Shown here: positions 37,001 through 49,752 of the stretch, piece by piece
How positions within the stretch are numbered: position 1 is the first letter of the stretch
Layout of the letters: every line of letters begins with the position of its first letter
Assembly (NCBI RefSeq): GCF_047496725.1
Contig: NC_132977.1
Location: forward strand, 9,275,501 to 9,339,500
Direction: 5' to 3'
Source of the DNA: Anoplolepis gracilipes
Taxonomy: Eukaryota > Arthropoda > Insecta > Hymenoptera > Formicidae
DNA length: 64,000 nt
Position numbers and translations under genes: made by a program
The notes under the pieces: model-generated
Seen by the model: only the letters and a program-made list of their open reading frames with translations
Databases searched by the model: none
Told to the model about the DNA's origin: nothing

Positions 37001-40000
37001 TTCCACAGAACGCGTCCGAAAGCTCATTTTCATTAACAAAGAGATAACAATCATATCTCGTACAATATATGTAATAGAAAAAAAAAAAAAAAAAACCAAC
37101 TGAGAATCACCCACTTACTGCTACTCAATAAATTATAGTAAAATTCAGCGTTTCTTTTTTTTCTCTCTTATTACAGCTCCCACACTGATGGCACAGCTGG
37201 ACAGCTGTCTATTGACGAGACTGAAAATCTACTCGCGACTCGAAATACACTCGACATTGTATGCGATATTATATTCTCCGCGTGGATTCGCGCTCCGGAA
37301 GATACGCGATTTGTTGGAGGCCGCGCAAAGTCACTCGTAGATCACGCGCACGCGGAAACGCGCGGCGGAACAAAATATCGCGTGCACGTGTGCGCGCGCA
37401 TCCACGATGCGGTCGTCCCACATTTTTCGCGCACTCACGCCGATCGAGAGATGATGATTCATATTCATTTCGTGGCTCCGGACGCGGACGGCGCCATAGC
37501 GCCGCGTTCGCATGCGTGATAAGCAAGGACGTGCGCGCTATTGTCGATCCGTCCGGCAAAGTTTCCAATTAGTAATACACCGCAGACCATCGAGATTTTT
37601 ACTAATATTTACGCTGCAAGATATTATTAATGGAGAGTGTATGTGAATGTTAAAAAGAATATTAATACTGATATCGCAGAAGGTACTGATAAAGAAATAT
37701 AATGTCAATATAGAAAACGCGTATCGACAGTGAAAAGGAATATCGAAACTAAATAATTAGAATATTATTAGAAAATATCAACATTTAAAAAAACAAAAAC
37801 ATCATTACATCTTTCTTTCGCTTTTAATAATCCATACTTTATTCACATCTCAACATTTAATTTAAATCTTAAATGTGTCTTAATTATAAAAAAAAAATCC
37901 TAATTTAAAAATTACATATAATTGCAAATTAATCTCTGATACCATTCGATATGAATACTTTTGAATAGTGTTGGTCGTGCCTCGTCGATAAGTCGACTCC
38001 AATTGTCCCCTGATTTTTAAATTAAGAAAGGCAGCGGTGCAATTCTTTTTTTAACGTGGCCATTCCTAAAACCTGCGTCTCTATCTAGCCTACCTCGGAC
38101 GCATCGAACGTGGTCGAACCTCGTGAAGGCCTTACCGCAACTTTCACGTTTACGCGCGCGCGCGCGCGGAGAGTACATTGTCCCAGAGAGGCAAAAGTCC
38201 CTTCGTCCGCCGCGCGTGTACCCGGAGCGGACCGCGTGCGCACGCGCGGCACGCGCGTGCGTGCGTGCGTGAACGCCGCCGCTGACAATGAGAGTAAAAG
38301 AGCCGAGAGATAAAGAAATGAGATATGAAATGTAGTACAAAAGGAAAAGCAATAGAGAGTCACAACATACAAAAGATGAAAAGAAATGAATTTTGTTTAG
38401 TGTGAGGTTCTTTACTTCAAGATCTAGAAATATTCTAGAGACCAAAGCCCTCCTTTTAATTTTTTTTTTTTTTTTTCAATGAATCGTAATTATGTAAATG
38501 CTTATTACTTAACCTCAGGAATGATTTATAATTCCTAGGACTGTATAAGTTGTTTGACACAAACTATCTTTGTTGTTTAAAAATATGGATGCTTTATTTA
38601 AAGATCCTTAGACCGAACTGTTTGAAATGTCAAAAAGTACAATAACTGGCTAATATATACTAAAGAGAAAAAAAAGTTTGCTAAAATTATATATAATTTT
38701 TATCTCTTTTTCTTTCTTTAGAAATCTAAAAAAAATCTTCACAATACGCTGAATGCTTGAAATAATATAGTATTGCATATATCGTCACACATTTCATAAT
38801 TTGTAGCACATTTTATAATAGAAATGGGTCATGAGAGTATTTATTCCTAATAAGTATTGATAAACCGTTTATTGTGAATACTATTATGCATATTTTAGTA
38901 ACAATTGATTTTTACAATTACGTTATTAATAGCCGCTATAATATCGTTTAAGTTACATTATATATTTTAACTTACTCTTTGTTCTTTCTCTTTTCAATTT
39001 TGAAAGCGAATAAAAAACTGGTTAAATTAAGATTAAAGTTGATAAGTGACGTTATGTCGAAACAGACTATTAGTCATTTCACGTATTTCGATAGGTACTA
39101 TCAATTCCGCACGATTGTAATGATTATTTCGTAACATCCTGTATAGCATGCTTATATCAATCAAGACGATCAATTGGAGAACCTCGCGGTGCACAAATTT
39201 GCGCCGATTCTCTCGACGTCATTTCTCTCTGTACATAATATAGCTATGATCTAGAGAAAGAACATCCAGTTAGCTTGAGTTAAATAACAGTCTATATTTT
39301 ATTTAACAGTAATAGTTGTTTAATAAAGTTAATATCTCATTTTTATAATATATGTAATTTTACCTAGTGTGTAGATCTAGTATGTAGATTGCATATTAAA
39401 GTAATTTTTAATAGACGGATATTATTATAAAGACAGTAGTAGTTTGTCAAAAGACTATATTTTATAACTACAATTAAATGATAGCAGAGTTGCACGTTAT
39501 ATATGATCTCACTTATACTCTTTTATTACAATTCTTATTGCAGATGAGGCTTAAGAATTTAAAGGAAGAAGAACATATGGAATGAAAAGAAGAGAGAACC
39601 AGAGAGAAGAAAAAAGGTGTGGTTGAAGATACATTTATTATTATCTCTAACAGATCTCTTAAAAGAGATTTCTTAATGAAACAAAGTATAGATGAGTGGT
39701 AAATTTAGAAACGCTAACTGCAACGTGAGATCCAACGTTAATTGTCACTCGTAGTTGTATACAGGATGTATCAGACGTCACATACCTCAAGCTATAAATA
39801 CTAGAAACGAAACTAAGCGGTGTAATGATTGTTAAATGTTCAAACAGATTCAACAATTCATTGAGGAAGAATCTGATTATGCATTAAACGGACAATCTCC
39901 TATTAAATATTGATGCGACATAATGGAACATTTTTTAATTACAGAATTATTTAGTCTCAAGAATTAAAAAATTTCGGTAAAGATTTATATTTATATTAGA

Positions 40001-41389
40001 TTGAACAGCATGTGTAAATAAATACAAATAACAAAGATCCATGTTCTTTATAATTCCAAGTATATTGTGTGTTAACAGATACTTGATTATGAAATAATTA
40101 AGATAAAAAATAAGAAAGACTTATATAAATCGTCAATATAGTTACTGCGAGATATAGATTATCACTTTTGACTCATTTTAAGTCTTTGTTTAAAAAAATC
40201 GAACAATATCTTTGTTATTGATGGAAAATATTTTATCAACAATAAAAAGATATTATGCACAAAATTATTTATTAGATGTTATACAAAAAATGTTTGTGTT
40301 TGAAATAAAATAAAATCAAAAGAATTAAAGACTAAAATCTACAAATTTAGAAAAAGAAATAGAAAATATTGTAATGCATTGTACACGAGACAGAAATATG
40401 CGAAATATGCGTAGAAATGGAGGAAGTGAACAAGACTTTGATATTCAACGGTCATATATATTAAGACTTATTAAAGTAAGATAGGTAAGTTGAGCTGGAT
40501 CATAGATACAAAGAATATATTGATCTTGATACATCTATAGATATAGATAGAAAGCGCGCGGAGGGGACGCGGAATTCATTATCGCTCGCGATGATCCGTT
40601 ACAATGACTATAAAAAAAACTTGTAAGATACAGCAAAATAGTACATCGCGAGTGACGTTAACGGCGATGTAAACTAAGATGCGAATATACTTGTCTGAAG
40701 GCAAGCTTGCAGCAAGGAAAGGAGGCGCATTTATTAAACTCGTCCGGCGAGCCTTCTAATCTAGGTGTATAAAAAAATAGACAACTTGTGCAGGATGTTG
40801 ATGTAATACTGTGGAATGTCCTGGCAAATTTTACGCCTTATAAAAAATTTGATTTTGATTTGAATTTTCAACATTAAATATTTCGATAATTGACAGATTA
40901 AATATTTCTAAAAAATATATACTCGATCAAAAGTAAAAGAATAGATCGCGTTATTCATTTTCACATTTGAGAACTCAATGCATCAGCATAATTTTTAACG
41001 TCAGATAAACAACAATCTACACCTTGTCATTAAAATAATAATTACTTTTCAAGTTAATTCTTCGCTATCTATAGTTATATATACGTAGATATATAGTAAT
41101 TTTAAAATATCTCATAATTCCGATAAAGTCGATTTTAATTATTCTAAATAAAAATCATTCTTAAAACCTGTCGATACTTGTAAATACTTACGCAAGAATA
41201 AAGAAATAATTTTTGAGATACGGTAAAAAATATCGCTGGTTTTTTTTGCACAAATATAATTAATAACTCAAGCGAATAAAAGAATAAACTTTGTAAATGA
41301 TTTGCCTCAAAGAGCTCGCACATTTATTACACGACATCGTTTATATATGAACGATTCTTTCGGTAAATTTTATTTCACAAGGCTCGAGC

Positions 41390-41869
41390 TTCAAAGGGTG
41401 TAATGACGTGGATGCGAACGGCTGGCGGTCAGAGCGAGCGGTCAGGTCAGGTCAGGTAAAGACGCGTAGAAGAAACGCGGCAGAGGAAGTGCGATAGATA
41501 CGAGAAATTATTCCTGATAAGGCGACGGCAGAGACGCGTTACATATGAAAGCGCGCTACGTTTGTTCGGTTGGAAAATACGGTGGCGAGAGTTCCGTTCG
41601 ACACCGATCGTGGATCGTGGGCTTTCGTCTCGAGCGAGTCGTGTCTCGGGAGCAGCTGGAACGGGCGCGATTCGCGATTTCTCGCCGAGGGCCAGAAGAA
41701 AGATTGTAAACAACGTGGTACGTACGGGGGAGGGCGTGGAGAGAGGGTGGGAGAAAAATGCCTGAAGGGACACCTGAAGGGAAGTACGTCGACGACGGAC
41801 ATTCGGAGAAGGAGGAGGGAGGATAGCGTAAGAGTGCGTAAACGTACAGTAAACCCGTTATCAGATAAA

Positions 41870-41914
<45 letters not shown>

Positions 41915-42800
41915 AGAAGACATTCTTTATAAAAAACGCGCATCGCATGTCTAAATATTGATAAATTACTTGACAAATATGGTCAGCTAATATGTTTGAG
42001 ATATATGTCACTTTAAATTATCTTGTGTGAGAGAGATGAAAAATATTTCATGTCAAATAAATTAGTAGAATATATTGGACCTTTATCTCTTGCATGCGTA
42101 TGGGTGTGTATTTATACATGCAGCATATATATATGTTAAATACGATAAGATCTTGCTCTTCTTCGAAAGAAGCTTGCTTAATAAAGAATAGGCAGGCATT
42201 CGTGACGTCTAGTATACAAAGATTCGAATCGTATCGAAGCGCTGCCATCGTCTAGTTGGACAGTAAAAAGGAGAGACGACTATGTGGAGAAAAGAGACAG
42301 AGAAAAAGTGATATAAAAAGAGAACAAGATGGGAATGAGGGAGGGGAGGAAGGAAGGAAGGGAGGGGGGGACGCGCGAGAAAGAAAGAGAGGCTTAGCCA
42401 CACGCGCATGCAAAGAGCACCGAGGGACGGACGACGGACGCACGGTGGCAAGACGATGGGACACGATGGCTTCCATCCTTGAATACGCACTTAGATGTAA
42501 ATTGCGTCGTTCCTTTGTCCGTCTCACTCTCTGTCTCCGCGGTCACTTAACACGTCGACGTTCCTATTCCTACGCGTTCGTTCCGCGAACGCAGCTCCCC
42601 GATCGGAGTTGAGAACGCACGTAACTCGCGGACGCTGTACGCGCGAGTGAAATCGAGCTCGCGCTCCGCTCCGATCGGGAATTACGTCGAGTACCACCGT
42701 GCGTTCCCCGAGGGAGAGGAGAAGTGGATCCGTGTGTCTCACGACTATTCCGAGGACCGAAAATAGTTCGCATTAGACGATTCGCAGGTAGAGCCGCGGG
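41390..42800. promoter_or_regulatory. Pair of CpG-rich islands
   Basis: Two GC-rich stretches (about 41390-41870 and 42200-42800) are separated by AT-rich DNA. Open frames in several overlapping frames on both strands indicate composition rather than coding. They resemble promoters or untranslated exons. Confidence 0.4.
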
Positions 42801-42802
<2 letters not shown>

Positions 42803-42858
<56 letters not shown>

Positions 42859-42864
42859 AGAGAG
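42803..42864. repeat. (AG)n microsatellite
   Basis: About 24 uninterrupted AG units followed by AAAGAG variants, within a GC-rich island. Confidence 0.95.
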
Positions 42865-43439
42865 CACTGGGATTGCGACACTTACCGAAGGCTGTTGCGG
42901 TGTAGCAGGGCGCAATATGTCAGCTGACTTGACGCGCGACCGATCCCAATTCTGCGTCACTATTCCACATAATTCTCAGCGAAACATTCGGTCACCTCGC
43001 TCGCAAATAAATCTGCTTCACGAAACTCGCGCTTCGCGTTTCACACTATTTCACAATAGGCGCGATACGCGAGATGAACGATAGATGAGGGATAGAGATA
43101 GAGATTACGAGATAGGACGATCACGACGACGAGGGCAACGACGACGATGACGACGTCATTTACGACGAGAATTCTCCTTACACCCAACTCTTCTGGTTAC
43201 GAGGAAGTGGATCTGCCAGCCTGCCAGAGTTGCAGATACGAATACTGCTGATGACTGACGTAAAGTTAGATCTCCTTTACACTCTCCCCTCCATAACCCC
43301 GACCGAGCGTAGCACTCGGTGCCGTATATGCGGGCGAATGACCACGAATCCGCCCGAACGACAATCACGAAATAGATCAATCATATAGAGCAACAACTAA
43401 GGAAACGTAAAATGCGTCTAGTAACTTATGTCTAGGGAC

Positions 43440-43660
43440 AAGCGAATGATTTGTCCAATGATTGCCGATTGGTTGTTGACTAACGTGTTCCAAAATTCAC
43501 TGCCAGTACTGTCATCTTTGTCTAGTATTCGGTGAACAACAAGAATAAGGATATGCTGACAGTACTGGCAGTGAATTTTGGAATATAGCCTATAAAGTAT
43601 CTAGAATCCGATCAGAGACAGCCAATCAAAGCATGTTGGACAAATTAATTATCAAACAAA
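43440..43660. mobile_element. Foldback/MITE-like element with a perfect 27-bp inverted repeat
   Basis: 43488-43514 and 43557-43583 are exact reverse complements (27 bases) separated by 42 bp. Outside them the similarity continues imperfectly: ATTTGTCCAA near 43449-43458 has a reverse complement near 43637-43646, and ATTGG/CCAAT boxes occur on both sides. It lies about 400 bp upstream of the BRPF ATG. No coding content and no clear target duplication. Confidence 0.6.
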
Positions 43661-44031
43661 ACGCGTCAGATTAGGTTAGGTCAAGTGCGAATATCGCTTT
43701 TTAGCGGTTATTTTGCGATAATCGTTCGTTCAAATTGGTTCAAATATTGTATTATTTATCAACAAGTGGTATCGCTTAATGGACAAACAATTCAATAAAG
43801 AAAAACAAGACTACAATAATAGTATTATTGCCGTATAATAATATTATTATTCAGCTTTTCTCGTTATTGTGAAAGAAATAGGGCCAGCATCCTCCTCCAA
43901 TCTACCGGACTTTTGCTTTTGGCTTTTGTGTGTAACAAAAAAAAATACACGAAAAGCAACATACAGTTCTCAAACTGTGTGGTGGACGATACAGGTGTTA
44001 GATATACGGGTTTGTTACAGCTAAAACGAGG

Positions 44032-44960
44032 ATGAATACGCCACAGTCTAATAAAAAGAAAGGCAGGAATAGAATGGGTGTACCTAATGAAAGCACGAAT
44101 CCCACAAACACTGAGACACTCAGCAGTCAAGAAGCAACGAAGTTTGTTTTGGTACGAATAAATATTTCTTAGTTCTCAATTTAAACCCACTTCTATCTTA
44201 TATAAGAATATATTACTTCTTCTCTTTAAAACTTTCTTTTTGCTACAAGTAGCAAAAATTGAATTATATAATTTTTCTTGAATATTATTTGTTTCAATGT
44301 CCAATTGATTTTTAAAGTGTATGCAAATAATAATTTGGGAAACTTTAACGAATTAAACTTAGAAAATATCAGCTACGTTAATTTCAATCATTATTTTATA
44401 ATGACAATGCGTAACATAAGTAAAATAACGTTTTATGCTTATAATTGTATATATGTATATTTTTAATAAGTATTTTGTATGGAATCAGTTATATTAATAT
44501 ATATTTTAATATTTGAAGGTAAATCCTATAGGAGAAGAAGGAAACAAATCAATTAAGTTGGCTATCTCAGATGCAATTCCAATAATTTCCATGGATTCAA
44601 GTATGCTTGATGAAAAAGGTTTAAAAACTAATGCAGCATTATTGGAAAAGGAAAAAGAAGACAAAAATATTCTTAGCACTTTACCTGTTGCTAAAGTTAA
44701 AGAGATAGAAGGTTATGAGGATCAATTAGGAGAAGCCGAATCACTTCCAAATTCTTACATTAGATTTATGGAACGCAGTGGTGAAGAACTTGATGGTAAA
44801 TACTATTTCGCAATTTTTGTGATATTGCAATTCTATAATATTAATTGATATGATAGTTCTATGATATTAAAGTGTTTATAATTATTATGTATAGTATATA
44901 TTACAATATATTATTTATCATTATATATATACTTAAGTTTTACTTTAATATTTATTAAAA

Positions 44961-44999
<39 letters not shown>

Positions 45000-47900
45000 C
45001 TTTATATCAAATTTATAACTTGTAATTGATATATTGTTATAAAATCTCTCTTAATTGTAATATCTTATGTTAAAATCTTATAACAATATTAAATTAGGTT
45101 TTCTATGTATTATAATATCCTGTTGTTATTTATATTATTCCAAAAATAACATTATTATTTTGATGTAGGAGAAGTGGAATATGATCTAGATGAGGAAGAT
45201 ACTGCATGGCTTTCTATTGTGAATGAAAGAAGACTTGCCTCTGGATTAACACCTGCATTGGAACCTGATACATTTGAATTATTGATGGACAGATTAGAAA
45301 AGGAGTCATATTTTCAGCAACAAAGTAATGGCGGAGGTGGCATTGCTGCAGACGAGGACGCCGTCTGTTGTATCTGTATGGATGGAGAATGTCAAAATAG
45401 TAATGCAATCTTGTTTTGCGATATGTGTAATCTTGCCGTCCATCAAGATTGTTACGGTGTACCATATATACCTGAAGGACAATGGTTGTGTAGAAGATGT
45501 CTGCAGAGTCCATCTAGGGCCGTGGACTGTGTTCTATGTCCGAATAGAGGCGGCGCTTTCAAACAGACCGATCGTACCGCGACATGGGCTCATGTAGTAT
45601 GCGCTTTATGGATACCAGAAGTTAGATTTGCTAATACTGTATTTCTGGAACCTATTGACAGCATAGAGAGTATCCCACAGGCTCGTTGGAAACTCACGTG
45701 CTGTGTATGCAAACGCAGAGGGGCAGGCGCGTGCATTCAGTGTCATAAGAGCAACTGCTATGCAGCATTTCATGTAACTTGTGCCCAGCAGGCAGGTCTG
45801 TGTATGCGTATGAGAACAGTGCAACCTGCCAATGGTGAACCAATGTTAGTACAAAAGACAGCTTATTGTGAAACACATACACCTGTCGATTATCAACCTT
45901 CTACAAATCCTGTGGACGCGAGAAGGAGAGCGATAGCTAACAAGAAAAGTTCGTCAGCCCCCGTTATTTCTATTCCTACTATACCACCTGAGAGAATCAG
46001 AGAAATAGCTAGGTAATAATAATAATAAAAATTATTATTATATTTATATAAAAAGTGAGATGGATCTGTAATTAAATAGAATTTGTGTAATACAAAGCAA
46101 TATTTTAATGTATTAAATTTCTCAATCAGTTTAGCTGAAGGAATACCAAAGAGGAGTCAACTAATACAACGTCTCATTGCTTATTGGACATTAAAGCGAC
46201 AATACAGGAATGGTGTCCCGCTTCTTAGAAGACTGCAAAGTTCTCATCCACAGTCCAGACCGCCACCGCTCAGCGAACATTCTTCTTCCCCCACGCATGA
46301 TAGTGAATTACGAGAAGAATTATATCGTCAGCTTAAATATTGGCAATGTTTACGTCAAGACTTGGAACGTGCACGATTATTGTGTGAATTAGTTCGAAAG
46401 CGTGAAAAATTAAAGAAAGAATTATTCAAAGTGTAAGTACTTGACGTACAAATTGTACTTATTAAATGGCAGTCAACATTAATATTTTTTAATTAAATAA
46501 TTATAGAAATTATAAATTTGCATATAAATTATAAAAGCCTACTATTTAAAAATTTACTATTTACTATTTGTCTACTATTATTTAAAAATTTAATGTTTAA
46601 ATTTCAAAATAAACTATAAATTTTAAAATAAACTTAAATTTTTAATTAGTATTTTATTAATATTTACATCATGAAATATATCATTTTCAAAAAAATGATT
46701 ACAGAAAGGAAAAATGTTTATGGTTCGAATTGCGGCCATTGGAGAGTGTTTTGCGTACATTATTAGAAGCTATAAAAGCGAAAGATGTAAACGACGTATT
46801 TGGACAACCAGTCAACACCAAAGAAGTTCCAGATTATCTCGAAATAGTATCGCATCCTATGGATCTCTCTACTATGCAGGTAATTATCAGAATTATTTTA
46901 CATTACATTTATAGCTATATTTATAAGTGTGTAAAATTACTTTCTAAAATATAAATTTATCAAGGCCATTAAAAATATAATTTATAATTGTATCACATTA
47001 TTTTTTTACAGGCAAAATTAGAGAGACAAGAATACGATTCTATCGCCGCTTTTGAAACTGACTTTAATTTGATGGTGAGCAACTGTTTGGAATATAATCG
47101 TAAAGATACTATGTTTTATCGGGCAGGAATGAAAATGAAAGAGCAGGGTGGAACCTTGATAGATCAGGCTCGCAAAGATTATCCTGAACTCGAGCCAGTT
47201 ATTGAATCCGAACAAGTTGGTTCTAAGTCTAGAAAAAGAGAAAGATCTAGTCGTAGTCGCGTGGAAACGGAATCACAATCTAACGAGAAAGAGGTCGGCG
47301 GAGGTGTAAATAGGAGAACAGCGGTATTGTTCACGCGTAAAGCTAGAGCACGAAATGCTAAAAGCGGACAAATGTTTCTTTCGGAAGATGACAAAAAGAA
47401 ACAAAGTGATAGTTTTAAAGTATATAGGTACGTAATTAATATATTTGTTAATTTTATGACTCGATATTAATATTAATATTTCTAGGAGTGGAACAATGGA
47501 TAGTGATATAGGTGAAGGGGAAAGTCAATCATCAAGTTGCAGTAGCTGTCCCACGAGTAGATCTACTACTCCCGATCCAGAAGAAGAGAAACAACGACAA
47601 GAAATTACTGATACGAAGAAGGAAAACGAAAACAAGCAAACGAGCACTAATAATGGCCTAGAAGCTCTGCAACTCGTGTGGGCTAAATGTCGTGGATATC
47701 CTTGGTATCCAGCTCTGATCATTGATCCTAATACACCCCGGGGCACTATACATAAAGGAGTACCGATTCCTGCACCACCTGATGATGTTTTGGCGCTTGC
47801 TGACAATTACAAAGAACCAGTTTTTCTTGTGCTTTTTTTTGACACAAAACGCACATGGTAATCATTTTTAATTTTTAATATAAGAATACTATATAGAATG

Positions 47901-48686
47901 TTTGATAATATATTTTATTTAATATACATTCCTAATAAAAATATTGAAATATAAGTAGTTTCTTATAATCAATTAAGTAGAAAAAAAATTTGTCGAATTA
48001 TGCAAAGGCATACATAGATGATAAAAATGTTATTTATAATTTTTTTTAGAAAAACCTTGACAAAAATTTTGATTTAATGCATAATTATCAAGATACAATT
48101 TTAAAAGTTAAGAAAGAATAGAGTATCCAATTGAATCTTGAAAGGAATTATTTCAATTATCAATATTTATCTATTTATTTTCGTCAAATATATTTATTGT
48201 CAAAGATTCTGTACCTAGTACAATAAAATTAATAATTATAAAAACATAATCTTGAAATAGAAAAATGTAAACTATGTTGTATAATTATCCAAAATTTTTG
48301 ATATTTCATTAAGCAAATATATATTTGCACTATTTATTCTATACATATATTAAATATATATTTGCTTCATAAAATATCAAAAATTTTAGATAATAAACAA
48401 AGTTTACAATTTTCCGTTTCAAGTTTAATATCTTCAGATAGACCACATTTATATAATGAATAGAGTAAAAATATTCGATTTAGTTAATAGTATCAAACTT
48501 TTCAGGCAATGGCTGCCAGGTGAAAAATTAGAAAAACTTGGAGTATCACAGGAAGTAGATGAAGCAAAGTTAATTGAATCACGTAAAGCTACAGATAGAA
48601 AAGCTGTAAAGAAAGCTTATCAAGATGCTTTACATTATCGCAAACAAACACAAACTGCTGTGTTGGATAATGTTTCAAATACATAA
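44032..48686 (+). CDS. BRPF1: BRPF/peregrin: bromodomain and PHD-finger protein
   Basis: This is the scaffold subunit of MOZ/MORF and HBO1 histone acetyltransferase complexes (br140 in Drosophila). Exons 44032-44151, 44519-44795, 45169-46012, 46130-46432, 46705-46879, 47012-47427, 47486-47857 and 48506-48686 join in frame to 895 residues. The EPC-like segment leads into EVEYDLDEEDTAWL (about 134), then PHD1 (CCICMDGECQN, from about 198), a Zn knuckle and extended PHD2 to about 375, a bromodomain (about 520-625, with acetyl-lysine Asn in CLEYNRKD) and a PWWP domain (about 770-870, core PWYP). Vertebrate BRPFs also begin with a C2H2 finger ahead of a TP...KKKGR motif; here the model starts at MNTPQSNKKKGR, so a 5' exon may be missing. 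An in-frame TAG precedes this ATG by 33 bases. Whether BRPF1, BRD1 or BRPF3 fits best cannot be told by eye. Confidence 0.95.
48245..48433. repeat. Imperfect palindrome in the last BRPF intron
   Basis: Two arms of about 82 bp (48245-48326 and 48352-48433) are reverse complements at roughly 80% identity by eye around an AT-rich centre. It sits in the intron that splits the PWWP domain, about 70 bp before the final acceptor. No coding content. Confidence 0.75.
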
Positions 48687-49752
48687 ATTCTGTAAGTACA
48701 ATATAAAATATGTAATTAGAATAGCTGTGTGTATGTAAATATTTAAAAAGATATAATTTAAATACAATAGATATTAATATCTAACATATTAATAATAAAT
48801 TAATATGTTAATATGTTATTAAAAATTTATTATATTAATGACCAATGAAATTTTCATAGAGAAATATGTACAAAATTTTTTAAAAATATGTACAATATGA
48901 AAAAAATTTAATTTATAAAATTTATATGTATATATAAATTTACATTTGACACACATTGGATACATTTATATTTGAACATGTTCATAGACAAATATGTACA
49001 AGATTTTAAAAAAATTTTTATAATATTGAAAAGAAATTAATTTACTAAATTAAAAGAATTTACATATAAAAGACACTACATATATATTATATATTATAAT
49101 ATATTATATATAATATATATGTAGTGTCTTTTATATATAAATTCTTTTAATTTAGTAAATTAATTTCTTTTCAATATTAATAGTATATTATATGTTAAAA
49201 ACACTATATGTTATATTCATTTAATTTCACGAAAAAGAAAGTAGAAAAGACATATGTTAGATATTAAAACTGTATGAAACATTATTATGTAATTTTATAT
49301 AAGTAAGTGATGAATTATTTGCTAAAGTGATTATTAATTATTCGAGTGATGTACAGTTTGCAAAGTTCATTTAATTGGATGTTGAGGTAAAAATATGTAC
49401 TATAAAATATCTTCACAAAATATATTTCTATTAAATCTGACAATTCACTTTTTGTACGATTTATATATATATATACATATATATATAAAATTATAACGTG
49501 TAATCATATAAATTATACGATTTATGTATACAAAATATAACTTAATATATACAATGAATAAATCGTGACATTGTAGAAAAATATAACTTTATAGATTATG
49601 AAATTAATCAATATATTGATAGATAAGTTCATATCCTTAGATGAATACCTCTCTCTTAGATGGTTTCTGCAATACAAAATACATAATTGAACTATCATAA
49701 CAAACTTTATAGAATTAGAGATGATATAAATATTCTGTAAATACCTTAAATC
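48687..49752. other. BRPF/UPB1 convergent 3' region with repeats
   Basis: 1066 bp of very AT-rich DNA between two stop codons. It contains two related tandem copies of a sequence beginning TTCATAGA.AAATATGTACA (about 48855-48960 and 48980-49080), the second of which runs into a near-perfect palindrome at 49021-49179. Confidence 0.75.
49021..49179. repeat. Near-perfect 159-bp palindrome
   Basis: Arms 49021-49094 and 49106-49179 (74 bases each) are reverse complements with a single mismatch (49063 against 49137), with an AT-rich centre of about 11 bases. A transcript from either strand would form a long hairpin. Confidence 0.95.

Larger units (their letters stand above)
30861..43440. other. 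Long region without a recognised coding gene
   Basis: Mostly AT-rich with CpG-rich patches at about 33340-33730, 37180-37570, 38090-38290, 41390-41870, 42200-42770 and 43000-43400. None encodes a protein family I recognise. Simple repeats include (TA)n at 30979-31014 and 34237-34260, poly(A) at 33751-33774 and 37078-37095, (CG)8 at 38153-38168, an AGGTC pentamer array near 41440-41457, (AG)n at 41874-41909 and (AG)n at 42803-42864. It may be a long intron or regulatory region of a gene outside the window, with alternative promoters at the GC islands. Confidence 0.5.

Noticed and set aside
37261..37572. 103- and 99-codon frames on both strands
   Set aside because: Overlapping Arg-rich frames in CpG-rich DNA; only the no-ATG frame following the acceptor is kept, as a low-confidence finding.
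43668..43682. TTAGGTTAGG, the insect telomere repeat unit
   Set aside because: Only two units in unique sequence; too short to mean a telomeric insertion.
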